NCBI GenBank assembly: GCA_003993805.1
Contig: RSEF01000019.1
Coordinates: forward strand, 6,316,886-6,380,885
Direction: 5' to 3'
DNA from: Himantopus leucocephalus
Lineage: Eukaryota > Chordata > Aves > Charadriiformes > Recurvirostridae
DNA: 64,000 bases
In this document: positions 1-12,112 of the stretch, one piece after another
Position numbering within the stretch: the stretch's first letter is position 1
Layout of the letters: every line of letters starts with the position of its first letter
Program-made: the position numbers and the translations under genes
Notes under the pieces: model-generated
The model's database searches: none
What the model saw: the letters and a program-made list of their open reading frames with translations, nothing else
Told to the model about the DNA's origin: nothing

Positions 1-1440
1 TGCACAGGTTGCAGTGCAACGGGGTGGAATTCAGGGAGGTTAGCGCTGAGGTTGCGGTAGCCAAAGCACGACTTACCTAAGGCATGGGATGGTATTTCTG
101 AATGTTAGGAATGAATCTGTATAAATAAATAAGCTAAAATGTTCCCTGTGGGCTAGAGCTATGCCCTCATAGTAGGGCTGAATTCTTGTGGGTTTACTCG
201 TTAAAATTACGTGGCCTCATAATTACACCCTCTTTTTGAAGGGTACGTGTCATTGCATTGGTTAGCGGGGTAGACATTATCTTTAGCCGTTCTTCCCCTT
301 TTAGACTGCAAGAAATGTGTAATTACAGGTTTGAGCCAGGACTTTTTATTCCCCAAAGTCTCCTGCCTCCCCGAAATTCATGGTTAGTGAGTCAGTCCTT
401 CTCTTATTCCAGCAGATGGTGCAGACTATTCAGGGACGGAGGCTCCCAGAAGCATTCCGCTCCTTCCTTTGAGGGAAGACAGACTTCCTGAGTGAGGAAA
501 ACACTGCCAGAAGGATGGCCCTCGTGCTCTGTAACTGCTATTTCACAAAAATAGAGCACCATCCTTTTTAACCAGAAGCTGAGGGAGATTGGAAGCAGAA
601 TCTACTATGGACAGCAGTTGTTTTGTACAGAAATAGCTGCAGCATGGCAGGCTACGGTGAGTTAGACTAATATTTTTAAGTGGTAGGATGGCTTGGTTGG
701 GTGGAGGGGTTCCCAAGAATCTTTCGTGGTAGCTTATTTCAGACACGCACTGCTATATCAGAACAAGGATCCAGGGAGCTGTGCCTATCTCAGACAAAAG
801 TGATGCTGTAACGGGACATTGCCTTTTTCCAAAACAGGGCAAAACCAATGAAATTCAGCTACAGGCGTCAAAATCTGCCCCTCCTTCCCCTGGAAGCTGT
901 CCCAACCATCCCTAGCATTGTGCTGTGGAGCCAGGAGTATCCCAGGAGAAGAACAAAATCATAGATTGCAGGTGCCAGATCAGCAGCTTTGAATCTCCTA
1001 GTAGATGCCAGCAGTGGTCAGGTTTTGCCCAAGAGAAAGGTTAAGGACTGTCACATCCCTGCCTGTCACTGCATTGCTGCTCACAGGCAAAATACGCTCC
1101 TGTCCCTACGCCGCTGAGCTCATGCCCTAATTCAAGGAACTCTGCCCGTTTCACAAAGCCAGCTCTGACCCAGCGAATATTCCCTGCGCGCTCTGCAGGT
1201 GAGATGCCCAAAGCTTGTTGGACTTGGTCCTTGGACAGTCTTTACAGATTAGCCATTTCACCTCACAGCCCCTGTTGTCCTCTGTGATGAGGTGTAGCAA
1301 AAAGCGGATCCTTTGCGAGAGCCCCTCCTATCTTTCCATCTGTCACGCCCAGACTTTTTTCTTCCCAGTCTTTGCAATTATTCAAGTTGTGTGCCTTTTT
1401 CCTTTCTCCGTTTGGTCTTTCAATGCAACACCTTAAGCAA
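1..1440. other. Intergenic DNA beyond the SERPINF2 3' end
   Basis: I see no exon with flanking splice sites and homology here. In mammals SERPINF1 follows SERPINF2 on this side, but no PEDF-like peptide is readable in this stretch. A minus-strand AATAAA (TTTATT at 345-350) has no gene attached to it that I can identify. The short ORFs have no recognisable content. Confidence 0.5.
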
Positions 1441-1458
1441 ATATATTCTGCTTTACTC

Positions 1459-1464
1459 TTTATT
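1459..1464 (-). terminator. SERPINF2: Candidate SERPINF2 polyadenylation signal
   Basis: TTTATT on the plus strand reads AATAAA on the minus strand, about 730 bases past the SERPINF2 stop codon. A GT-rich stretch (GGTGTTG on the minus strand, near 1425-1431) follows at the usual distance for a downstream element. It is the first canonical signal after the stop. The 3' UTR length is inferred. Confidence 0.5.
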
Positions 1465-2191
1465 ATTCTGCCAACATAAAAATTACTAAAAAACACTTTA
1501 TAAAATATGTCTCGAAAAATCTAGCATTACCCAAGAACCTAGAGTTTCCCCAGGAAAAGGGTTGGAGATAAGGATCCAAAGGGGTTTCCCACTGCAGACC
1601 CTCCCACATAGATCCCCCAATAGCCAAGAAATGGTAAAAGGGAATCTTTGAAAAGAGCCTGTGCCTGGAAGCAGCTGTGACGCATCCTAGAGAAGACAAC
1701 TGGTTACTAGTCCAGTTGATCTAGAGGTCATTTTCGAGGTGGGTACAGACAGTTTTCAGAGGAACGCTTTGAGGGAGACATGTTCACAGGAACTGCGGAA
1801 GGAAGAGCCATATTAATATCTCTGGCGGTTGTCCAAGCTGCCAGATGCTAACGATGATTCCAGGCTACAGGGGACTCTAATAAGAGCTTAATAAAGACTC
1901 TAATAAGAGTCTGGGGACAAGGAAGTCTCCCTTGCAGGACTGAGAGCCCTGGAAGGGAAATCCAGGCAGAGGAAGCTTTTCAGGTTCAACAGAGGGGAAC
2001 CCCAGGCTGGAGAAGCTCGTCAAGGCTGGAATGGGCTATCCCAGGGACTGGTCTCTAGGGATCTGTAAAGGAAAACAGCAAGGGATTGCCTCCTGTGGCC
2101 TCAGAGGGAGGTCTCCAAGGACAGGCGGCCTCTCTTAGCTGGTCCAAAGGGTCAGGTAACAGTCCCAGAATGCTTAGGCGCTTTTCCTCTC

Positions 2192-5100
2192 TTATTTGGG
2201 CATGGGGTACTCATTGACTTCTGTTGCTTCACGTGAGTCCTGTAGCTCTTTTATCTGGGGAGCAGCATTGGGGTTAGGGTTCCGGACACTGCCTATAAAG
2301 AGCGGGATGCCTGTTTCATCTTCAAAGATAATGAAGACAAAGGGCCGGTCAAGGCTGAAGGCAGAGACTGAGCGTGAAATCGCAATGCTGGTAGCAGCAG
2401 ATGCTTCCACCCCATCTTCTTTAAGCTCCAGGGTAGACTGATGCTGTATACTGGAGACGAAGAGAGGCTCATCTGTGATCATCTGGAGATTTGGGCTTAC
2501 GAACAGCTCCTGGAGGCCTACAGAGAAATGAGAGTAAGTTAACCTTTCCCAGGTGGTGCCACCAGCTCTGATTTTTCTCAAAGCTATGCGAAGAAAGGAG
2601 TTCCCTAATCCATGCTACATGTGTTGTCCACCATGGAGGACTGGAGGCAACAGAAACAAAAGCTGCAGTTCAGCCAGGTTCCCCAGTCCCTCTCTCTATG
2701 AAGAGCTGAGGGTGCAAAAACAAGAAGAGTTTTCACATGCTTTCTCCACCTTGTTTGGAATAGTAGTTTAAGAACTTAAAGCCTTCCTTAAAAAGCAGCT
2801 GCAAGTCTGAAGGCTCTTTCTTGCTAGGCTGGAAACACTTTTACAGAGATTTTTTTTTTTTTAGGCAATTCTGCAAAACAAAGTGAAGTCTTAATTTATT
2901 CTCATCTGGAAATGCAGTGCACGGTGTTTTATTTCAGTAAGCTCTCAGTTCCAGGTTTTGTGATCTCTGTTGGCGATTTCTATGTCCTGGACACTATGTT
3001 AAATGACAAAGTAAGAGATAAAGGTTGATGGAAGGGAGGAAGTTGGTCTTGGCCACAAATAGGGGAATAGGAAGAACTCGTAAAGATCGTGAGGAACTGT
3101 GAATACTGCCTTCTCTATAGTATCATCTTGTTGGAGCAAAACATTTGGTGCTAGGCAAGCAAAGAGTAAGGAGGAGGAAAGGAATAAGAGTTGAAGGAGT
3201 TTGGATGTTATCTGGAGCAAGCTGTGAGGCACAGCTTTAGAAACAAGGATGGCAGTTTTTAGTGTTAGTGAACAGATGCCATGTAGATTGATCAGCTTCA
3301 CTTATTCTGTGCAAATCCTGTTAGAAGCCTTACCCATTTGGCTGAGAACGTTGTTGAGTTCCAGCTGGTAGTCCAGTTTTATTTTGGGGATCTTCACTGC
3401 GGTGGGTACCTCTCTGGGGAAAAGCTTGCATAGTTGTTTATAAGGGAAGTTCTCCAGCACATGAGAGGTATTCCAAGTATACTGGTTTGGTACGATGACC
3501 ACAAAGCTCATGTTACTCTTAAAGGGAAACTTGGCCACCTGGAAATAAAACCAACCAGAATTTATAGAAGAGAAAGGAAAGTTCAGAAAGTGATGCTTTT
3601 AATTTAGTCTTTTTCTAATTGGTCTACAGAGCCAGTCTAGCTAGCAGACAAAAACAGCCTGGTGGGAAGGAGGCATCTGATTTCTTCAGGGGAGAAAATT
3701 TGTTGGAATAACAGCATCAGATTTTAGTATTTAGCCACCGACTGGTAAAGATTGAACACCCGGCGGGGTGGAAGCCCACATGCACAAACATTGTACCCAC
3801 TCTGGCAGTAGCTGTATTCTGAAGGGCTTCAACAGTACATTGCCTGAGGAAACTCCTTTCCATATTTCCTCATTTATCGTTAACTCAGGGCTTTAAATCT
3901 CCATTAATTCCTACTTAGTGGGAATATCTCTTTGTGGTTTTTCCTAGAGATTGAGAGTGAAGATTCGACATTCTTGCTAGAAGCAAGGACAAAGGATGCT
4001 TATTACATTTTTGTGTGCTATACCTATTAAAAGACATCTGATTTTTTTGAGAGAATAGTTGCAGTCAGTGAAATATAAGAACAAGAGAAAATTCCAGTCA
4101 AAATTTGTAGTGCTCCTAATCGAGCCCTACCTGAATGTCCTGGGACTCCAGTGTAAACCAGCTCAGGGAGTACTTCTGGGCTTTCATCATCTCAACTGGC
4201 ACCACGAACTCATTGTCAAGGTGGAATACATCTGGCCCAGTGAAGCTAACATCAAACTGATTCCTCCAAAACGCTATCAAAATAAAGGTATAGAATTCAA
4301 CAAAGTTAAATTTGGGTAGGAAAACAGGAACTGCCTAGCTGACACTCCTATTGTGAGTTCTACAACAAGGCAGATAGCGACCAGGCAAGTAGAAATACAG
4401 CAAAGAGAAGTCAGTACAAGGCCAGAAGAGCCCTAACAACAGGAAGCTCTTATCTTCCAGAGAGGGACTATGGAATAACAAAAAGAACGAGGATTAATCC
4501 TCATGCCTCAGCGTGGGAGATTACTGAAGGCTATGAAGATAAAGTATGGATGTTTGCGCTTTGAAAAACGAAGAGCCTTTGTGCTGCGTAGGGTGAAACA
4601 GTGCTCCAAACCCAAGCTAAAGCATTTGCAGAGTTACCCCAGAAGTAAGCGTGTGGTCTGTGTCTCCATGCACAACCCTGCGGGAATTAAAAAAGGAAGA
4701 TGTGCCTGACCTCTGTGCTGTAGTCAAAAGAGATCCACAGAAGCTGCTTCTGCGCTCTGTGGTTGGTCTGTAGTGAGTTGCATGGATCTGGTTAAGATAA
4801 GCAGTGACGTGCCTCTGTCTGGGATCCTGAACCATGAGGCAAAAATACTGCAGGTTCCACCTGCTGCATTCTGGCTGTGCTGTCAAATAACATTTTTAGC
4901 ACAAGTGAAGCAGTTGGGAATCATTACTGTAAAGAAATCTAAGCAAGAGGAACGGCAGATGCACAAGAAAAGAACAAGCAGATTGACTAGCAGGAAGCAA
5001 GGAAAGGAGATAGGCGACGCCATTCAGCTACAGTGCTGGTGGAAAACTAGTAGATTTTGAACTATTCCTCTGGATGATCAGGCTTGAAAAGTAAGGCCTG

Positions 5101-8100
5101 TGGAGCTCACCGTGAAAATGGATTGCACTGAGCAAGAGCATCACTGTGTTTTCAGGGAGCTGCTGTAGGAAGGTGGGTATTTGCCCATTAGTTGCTTCCT
5201 TTACCCACTTGTTTATGGCTACGAGGTCATCCTCACTGATCCCAGAAAGGGTCATGGGCTTTGCTCCGTAGAACGTCTCTGAATCCTCCAGGAACTTCTC
5301 TTTCACCTCAAATCCTGGCAGAGGGGGAGAATTCTATATGAAGTCATCAGACACTGAGAAAAATTTGCTCAGTGGCTCAGCCAGTGGCATGCCACTCCCC
5401 GGGAGGAGTGCTTAGGGGAACAGAGAGGTCTCCCAGAATGGCAGCGTGCTGCCATCACTCTCTCTCAGTGAGAGTTTTATCCTACACCAGTACAGATCTC
5501 CTCCCATGCCGGCTCTCACCTTTCTGCAGGTACAGACGCGACGCAAGGCTGAGGGTGGATTCTGTGAGCCTTCTGTGAAGGGTGCCCAACATGTGGTGGA
5601 GACAGGGCACCGACTCCAGATGCATCGCCTCCAGCAAATGCTTCTCTGTCTGATTTGCTGCTCCTAAAAAGCAAAGTCAGATTCCTGTTAGGTCGTGCCC
5701 ATGTAGTGGAAAACAGGGACGTTACTCTAGCTGCCTCGTGTTAGAAACATACTGTGCCTTACAAAAGAGAGTGGAGAAACCTGAGAGTAGGAGCCTCAGC
5801 AGGGCCACGGAGGGCAGCCTCAATTGTAATCGTACCTAATTAAAGCTGCAGGAGTGAGATTAACTGGAAGGTGCTGCATTTAATCTTTGCATTTTGCACA
5901 TTGGTTCCTAGTGCCTCCAGGAGGGGGTACAGGGAAGGGCAGGAGCCAGTGCTTTTGTAACTAAGAAGTTACCCAGTGCCAGCTGAGACAAGGCGAGGGC
6001 GATGCTGAGGGGTGACAGGATCACGTTGGTGCTGTTGGACTCCAGCTGGACCTCTCTCAGGAGATCGATGCTGAATCTCATCAAACCATCTGCTAGCCTG
6101 TGGCTCTTCTTCCAAGTCATCTCACAGTTTTTATCTTCTGCCTCTCCTCCCTCTTCAGAAGAGGGAATTTCCTCTTGTTTGCGACAGCCCACAGCCCCAT
6201 CTTTCGCTTCATCATCTGGGTTCCAGTCATTCTTCATGCCTGGTGGGGTGGTGGTGAAAGGTAACATGGGTTCATCAATGTCCTGGAAGCTGTCATAGGT
6301 AAAGTCTACCAGCTCTGCGTTCGGCAGGGTTGCGATGGCTCCCAGCAGAGCGGACTGTACAACTCCGGCACTTTTCAGCTCCTGGGGAGAAACGAGAAGG
6401 ATAGCGCTGGGAAAGCAGGAGCATGGGGCTACCTTCCCTCATGGGTTTTACCGCACACCTAAATGGGTTAAGAAAACTATCCAGCTTCTCTACTCTGGTG
6501 GTATATTCGCTTCAGTTTGCCTTTTAACCTTGAGGATAAAAGCACCTCAAGGGCTTTGGAGAACAGAAGGTCTTGTATCCTGGGAAAATGGACTGAGTTA
6601 GGGTCTTGCAGTGGTTCCTCCTCCACTTGCTCTCAGGGCCTACCCCAGGCAAACGAGCCCAAAAGGCATGCTTTGAGGGCAAGAACCACCACCTGTGCCT
6701 TCACCGTTTATAGATCCATCATCCTCAACCTTGATTTCACCTCCTCCTCTCACATATTTTAGCAGCGCCGATCTGCCTCGTGCATGGGTCAGCACCCTCT
6801 ACTGCTTGTCACAGCCTTGATCCATTTTGGCTCAAATCCTCCTCCAGGCATCTGTCTCTTCTTGACTTGTCTGTTCTATTCCATCCCTCTTCTCTCCAAA
6901 TTTCCTCATTTTCCAGTTTTCTAAGCTTTAGCCTATAGCACTGCCGCTACTGTCCTCACATTTGTACGGTCTTAAACACATGCTTTTTTCCTCAGATCTC
7001 TCTGTTCCCACCCGCATACGGATGACATTCCTCTACTGCAGAAGCGCTGCACTGTCAGAGCCAGGCTCGACGGCTACCATCAACGACAGGTCCTTCTGCC
7101 TGTCACCCTCAGAGCTAGTTGTTTTCCTCATCTTCCCTTTTCATTCAGAAATTAAATAACCCACCTGCCAGTCCCTGTACACGCCAGCTACTGATGTTTA
7201 CTCCGTATGCTGCCCAGTTATTTAGGCTGGAGCTTCCAACACGAAGAAGCACAGCGCTGGGAGCAGCGCTGGGTGAGGCAGGGAGAGAAGCCTGCACAGA
7301 GTTGGACTTTCTCATTGCACTGGTGCTGCTAGATTGCACTGCCCGGACTCATCCTATCTCGGGACAAACTGGAAAACCATTGCAAATACCACAATCCCCT
7401 TGGGTGGAACCAGACATTGCTTACCTTCAGCTTCCCATCTTTGTCTAAGAAGAGACGCTTTTGCTCAATGGCATGCGCCGAGAAAAACTGTAGGGGGGAA
7501 AAAAATCCAAAACAAAGAAAGAAAGTCAGGTCCCAGATAATCTCCTCTGAATTTCCAGAGTCAGTCTGCTCTATCCCCACTCCTAACACGTTCGCATGGG
7601 GCCAGGTCAGAGCCTGGCACCAGCCTGGCTGCAGCCGTCCCTGCGTGGCGACAGCACGGGCAGGGCTTTAGGATGCAGACCCAGAGGCGGTGGGGTCCAC
7701 CGTGGGGAGGTGGAAGTGAGCAGGAGCTGGGAGAGGCTGCAAATGCTGGATTTGTTTAGAAAGGGACCAGGTCAGAAGGGTAGAAAAGAATGTATCCTCT
7801 AGAGAGACAGCAGTGCGGTTTTGCAATCTCAGATCTGACGGGGATCNAAAGGGGGGGGGGGGGGGGGGGAGAAGCTGTTATTAAACAACCTCCTGTTAAC
7901 CCCTGAAGGTCACGGCCACTAAATAGAGTTGTAGCCAAGTTTCCAAATATTTTCCACAGAAATCCACTTGAATAATGAGAATATCCACAGCTATATTAGC
8001 TGGGGAAAAAGATTAGAAACCTTGCTGCACTGGGGCACAGGCTAACCCCATAGCAAAAAAGCCATGTCCTCCACCGCTTTGCCTTCTAGGGCTTCTCACG

Positions 8101-8296
8101 CAGAAGCATCAGGCGGTATTTGCCCCATGGTCTGGTGCAGGAGAGCCTCCTCGCTCCGCTCGCCCTTTGCTGGCTGGGGAGAGGGCTGTGCTGACACCGC
8201 AGAGGTCCCCACCATGGCTGGAGTGAAGCAACTTACCCTCAGGTGACTGTGCAGAGCAGACAGGCAGAGCAGCCACAGACCCCAGAGGAACACCAT
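2192..8296 (-). CDS. SERPINF2: Alpha-2-antiplasmin (serpin F2), complete, 8 coding exons
   Basis: Secreted serpin that traps plasmin and so limits fibrinolysis. Coding exons in transcript order: 8296-8237, 7487-7425, 6381-5973, 5663-5520, 5314-5111, 4273-4131, 3538-3334, 2517-2192. All junctions are GT/AG and in phase, giving 517 residues. The start [10 protein letters not shown] matches the human signal peptide MALLWGLL. The core carries [21 protein letters not shown] and the C-terminal [18 protein letters not shown]. The reactive loop reads [13 protein letters not shown], so P1 is Arg458 with P1' Ser459 (human P1' is Met). The N-terminal region before the serpin fold is about 50 residues longer than in human and acidic. 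The tail after NPNP is only 25 residues but still ends in Lys. An in-frame ATG in the 5' exon (9422-9420) could add MNNFRN in front. Confidence 0.95.
7847..7869. repeat. G19 homopolymer with adjacent ambiguous base
   Basis: Nineteen G lie at 7851-7869 in SERPINF2 intron 1 (between the exons at 8237 and 7487), with a single N at 7847. The length of such a run is unreliable, and the N probably marks a contig join or a low-quality base. Confidence 0.85.
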
Positions 8297-9408
8297 ATTT
8301 CTGGAACAGAAGGACCAGGCGAGAGAGAAGTTATTTCCAGCTGCCTGGCAGCAGCAAGCTGAGCCTATTCAGGTCTACAGGGAGAAAATTATCAACCTGG
8401 CCAAACAGGTTGGCGCAGGAGCTTGCAGAAAGCAATACGGAGATGAACAATGGTGCAATGAAACAACACAGGACTCCTGGGTCCAACGCCAAGGCAGCGA
8501 AATCAGAGAGGAACAGGGACCCGCGCCGGAGCAGAGCTGTAACCACAGCCAGGCTCCTACACGATGCTTTCCTGCTTGGATCCTGCATTTCTGACCCCAT
8601 CGCCCTCATTTCTCTGGATTGCAAATGGTATTTCCCTAATCAGTCCTGCGCATACCGTGCCTCTGAGAGAAGGCAAGTGCCTCTGCTCCTCTCCTGTGGA
8701 AACCACCAAGGTACGGGCACAGCATCCTCGGCCGTGCCCCTGGCTCTCGGGAGAAGGGATACTGACCTGCCTCAGAGGGGCTGCAGGCACTCAGCAAGTG
8801 CTGCCTGGGAGGGACTTTGCAGGTAGAAAATGCAACACCAGAGCAGTTTATCAGCAATGTGTCCTGGAATAGAGAGTCCTCCCCTTCCCAGCACTCGCCT
8901 TCCCCTTTTGCTGGCAGACCCAGCCTCTGCCACCCCCGCACTCCGGTTCCCGTAGGGGACAGGGGGAGCCGGGCTTCCAAGGCCATGGATAAAACCCCAC
9001 CCATTCCCTGGCCACTGCTTCACCCAGCCACTTTTCCCTTTCAAACAGAAATTACATATCTTCTCCTTAACATAAAGCCTCCAAAGCCCAGCCCTTGGCA
9101 CAGCTGCCATACGCTCAGTTCCTGGGGCTGTTTTCCAGTCTCCGAACAGTCCTTGCTCCCACCCAAAACTGCTGGGCTGCGACCCCAGTTGCCAAGTGGA
9201 AGAAGCAAAACTTGAGGCCGTTTCATTCCCCCTCCTCCCTCACCCCAAATCCTGCAGCCACATATAACCCCGAATACCCCTTTCCTCCCCGGGGGTGCCT
9301 ACTGTCCTTTAACCCTCTACCAAATTCACCCCTCTTTCCCAGAGAGACACTATTGCTTATTGGAGGAGCCCCCATTTACGGTCAAATCCTCGTTTATTTA
9401 CCCCTTAC

Positions 9409-9460
9409 CTGAAGTTGTTCATGTCCACGTTGGAGCTGGCACCTGCTTTAGCCCAGCGCG
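9409..9460 (-). other. SERPINF2: SERPINF2 first exon (5' UTR, upper end approximate)
   Basis: On the minus strand ACAACTTCAG is followed by GTAAGG, a strong donor at 9408/9407. It joins the acceptor before the exon starting at 8300. The exon holds an ATG at 9422-9420, with G at -3, in frame with the MVFLWG start through the junction. It may therefore be coding for six extra residues. The transcription start is not resolved. Confidence 0.6.
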
Positions 9461-9469
9461 GGGCAAATG

Positions 9470-10640
9470 CCGTCTCTTGTCCAGCCCCCCCCCTCCTACC
9501 CACCGGCAGCGACCTTCAGCACCACCCCCTGTTTAAGAATTTGGCAGGCAAATATTGACCTACAGCATCCGGTTAAACATTTCTTTGGGGGAAAAGAATT
9601 AATTTGTGGTGCGTTTGGAGATGAGGAGACACTTTGCGCTGCTGTACCCTCAAGACAATGTTAACACTGGGTTTACCGGCTCCAAAACTCCCATCAGCAC
9701 GCAAAGTCAGTTGTCGCTAGTGGTGGCTCTGCTTTACACATACTCCCTGTGCTGAGAACGCGCTCTTTTATTCATAACCTTTAGTGAAAATGTAGGGCTC
9801 GGTATTTATTGCCACAGGGCTCACTCTGTTTTTGGAATTTTCTTTGCGGAAAGCCCCAGATATTTACTCCCTGTATCCCAGCTGCTTCTGCTGCAGCAAG
9901 CACGAGGCACTGGTTTTAACAGATGGCTGGTGCCCAAGGCCCCGTGGCCACGTACCGGAGAGCAGGAGGCAGCAATGCTCAGGCTGGGCTGAGCCAAGAG
10001 CAGCTGGTACCTCCCTCGGGACACAGCACGCACCAGAGCCCCGCTGGGGGAGTTGGCCCCAGTGCCGGGCTCCACGGCACGCACACATCGCTGCAGCATG
10101 GAGGATGAGTCTCGGGGGCGGGCAGAACTCCAGCAGTCCTGTCCTGTGCGGTTTTGTGCCTTATGCAGAAGCGATGGTGATCCTTCCTGGCTCTCCCCGT
10201 GTCCTCAGCGTGACAGGAATCACTAAGGAGCAGTGGGGAACGTTAATGCGATCGCAGCATTTGCAGACATCCATTCCTGGCAGCAACTCTTGGTTCCCAA
10301 ACTCATCCCAGGGAGTTTGGGGTCCCAAGGAGTGGAAAAGACACAGGTCTGAGCTCTGCAATCAGAAACTACTTTGGGACATGCTGCTGCAAGATGGGGA
10401 GCTACTTCCCCTTGGAAAACAGATCCAAGTCCCTGTGCAGCAGACTCCTACCTTACATCCAGGGCATCTTCACAGCATACCCCCTCCAGCTCACCCGGGA
10501 ACACAAGAGGTGACCGAACACAGAGCTTTATCTTTGGCCACCAGAGCGGGAGAGCTGCAGCCAGCACACCCAGCCCTGCACCGCACCGCACCGGGGCCCC
10601 TCCAGCACAGAGCTTCCCCACACGCCCATCGCTGCATCTC
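9470..10640. other. Intergenic DNA between the SERPINF2 5' end and the WDR81 3' end
   Basis: This is the SERPINF2 upstream region on the minus strand. A 326-codon plus-strand frame (9832-10812) runs through it, but it has no homology and overlaps the WDR81 3' UTR. I see no gene and no clear repeat. Liver-type promoter elements for SERPINF2 could lie here, but I cannot name one with confidence. Confidence 0.5.
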
Positions 10641-10650
10641 TTTCAAAGAG

Positions 10651-10656
10651 TTTATT
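10651..10656 (-). terminator. WDR81: Candidate WDR81 polyadenylation signal
   Basis: TTTATT on the plus strand is AATAAA on the minus strand, about 1.46 kb after the WDR81 stop. A GGGCGTGTGG downstream element follows about 25 bases on. The 3' UTR would then be 10.63-12.11 kb, where I found no other gene. Confidence 0.55.
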
Positions 10657-12112
10657 AGAAGTAAATATTTACATCTATTGCAAATGGTTAATAGGCAACA
10701 CGGGACTGAGAGCTCCCCTTGGGTAGGGAAGGATAGCAAGGGCCAACTGCTCACCTCCCCACCCTCCCCAGAAGCGGAGGGCAGCCTTCCCAGCTGTAGG
10801 TGGCTCAGATGAACCGGCACCTGGATGAAAGCCCTTTCCCCTCCCAGGACAACTCACAGCAGGCTCCTCCTCTGCCCGAGATAAGAGCTTCCCGCTCCCC
10901 TGATACCAGCTCTGACTAGGCTGAAGGATGGATGGGAAAAAGGCTGCAACAGAAGTGAGGCAACTGCTCCTACTGCTGGGTCAAAGAGCACTCTCCTCGC
11001 CTTTGGGGTGGGACCAGACAGTGCTGTCCCAAAGGGAAGGTCGGGAGACCATGCTGGATCATGCCCCCTGGTTCTCACCCTAAAAGGGCAGAAGGGGACA
11101 AAACTGAGCACCTTTTTGCTGTCCTGTCTTCCCCAGGAGTCTGACCAGCACAAAGGAGAGTAGAGAGGATTAGAAGGAGGATTTCTTGAGAAAGGCTGCC
11201 AGTGTGTGGCACACAGGGCATTCCTCACCCCTTAATTAAACGTGGGATGCAGTGCTGCTGGGGCAGGAACCAACAACAGTCCATCCCTACCCTACTGCTC
11301 CAGAAGCCAAAATCCTCATGGAAGCATCTACTTCTGGCCTCCCTAGAGGGTCACATTCCCATCCCAAACTGTCCCTCTGCAGCAGCCCATTCCTAAATGA
11401 ACCAGCGGAGCAGATGGGGTTTGTTCCTTGACTGACTTCCATTCCAGTCTTTGCCCTGGAGCCAGTAAGGCAGCAGAAGTGCTCTAGCTAACCTCTCCTC
11501 CTCCCATACAGGCTCAAACTCAGCCGACAGAACCTACAGGTTATAACAGAGTACATCCTCTGGGTCTTGAACACAGACCACAGGAGGAGGAGATGCCCGG
11601 CACCACGCAGCTCCGAAGGTGGCAGTTCCCAGACCCGGCTTATGCTATCCTAGTTAAGACTGTTCAGTGGTTCAGGAGTGGAAGTGAAGGGTAAGTGCAG
11701 GTGGCAGTAGCTATACTGTTGTTTTCTTGTCAAGGGGCACCTCTTACCCCTTAACTGAAGGAGGGAGGGTATCTGTGGTCCCTATTACTCTGCAGGGCAG
11801 CTCACAGTCCCCTGGGGATCAGGCACACATGGTACAGAAAGCTCCAGGCCTCTCTGCAGGGGTGACAGTGACCTACAATGCCCAGTATTTCTCCCAGCAG
11901 CAGTGGAGGTTTCTCAGTTATGGCTTTTTTCTTTTTAAAGATACAGAAAGAGGTTAGAGATGCTTTACCGACTGCTCACTAACAAGTACACCTCCCCCCT
12001 GCATCCTCTGTTCAGAAACATCTAACTCTGCCTCTTCCGTAAGCAACGCTGCAGGCTTTCAGCTCTACCACCGGCGCTGTGGAACAGCCACAAGCTCCTG
12101 GGATGGGGGTCA

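Noticed and set aside
1..1440. Possible SERPINF1 exons, expected next to SERPINF2
   Set aside because: No PEDF-like peptide or suitable exon could be read; SERPINF1 probably lies further left, outside the window.
9832..10812. 326-codon plus-strand ORF between SERPINF2 and WDR81
   Set aside because: No homology, compositionally biased peptide, no promoter or splice context, and its end overlaps the WDR81 3' UTR and polyA signal.
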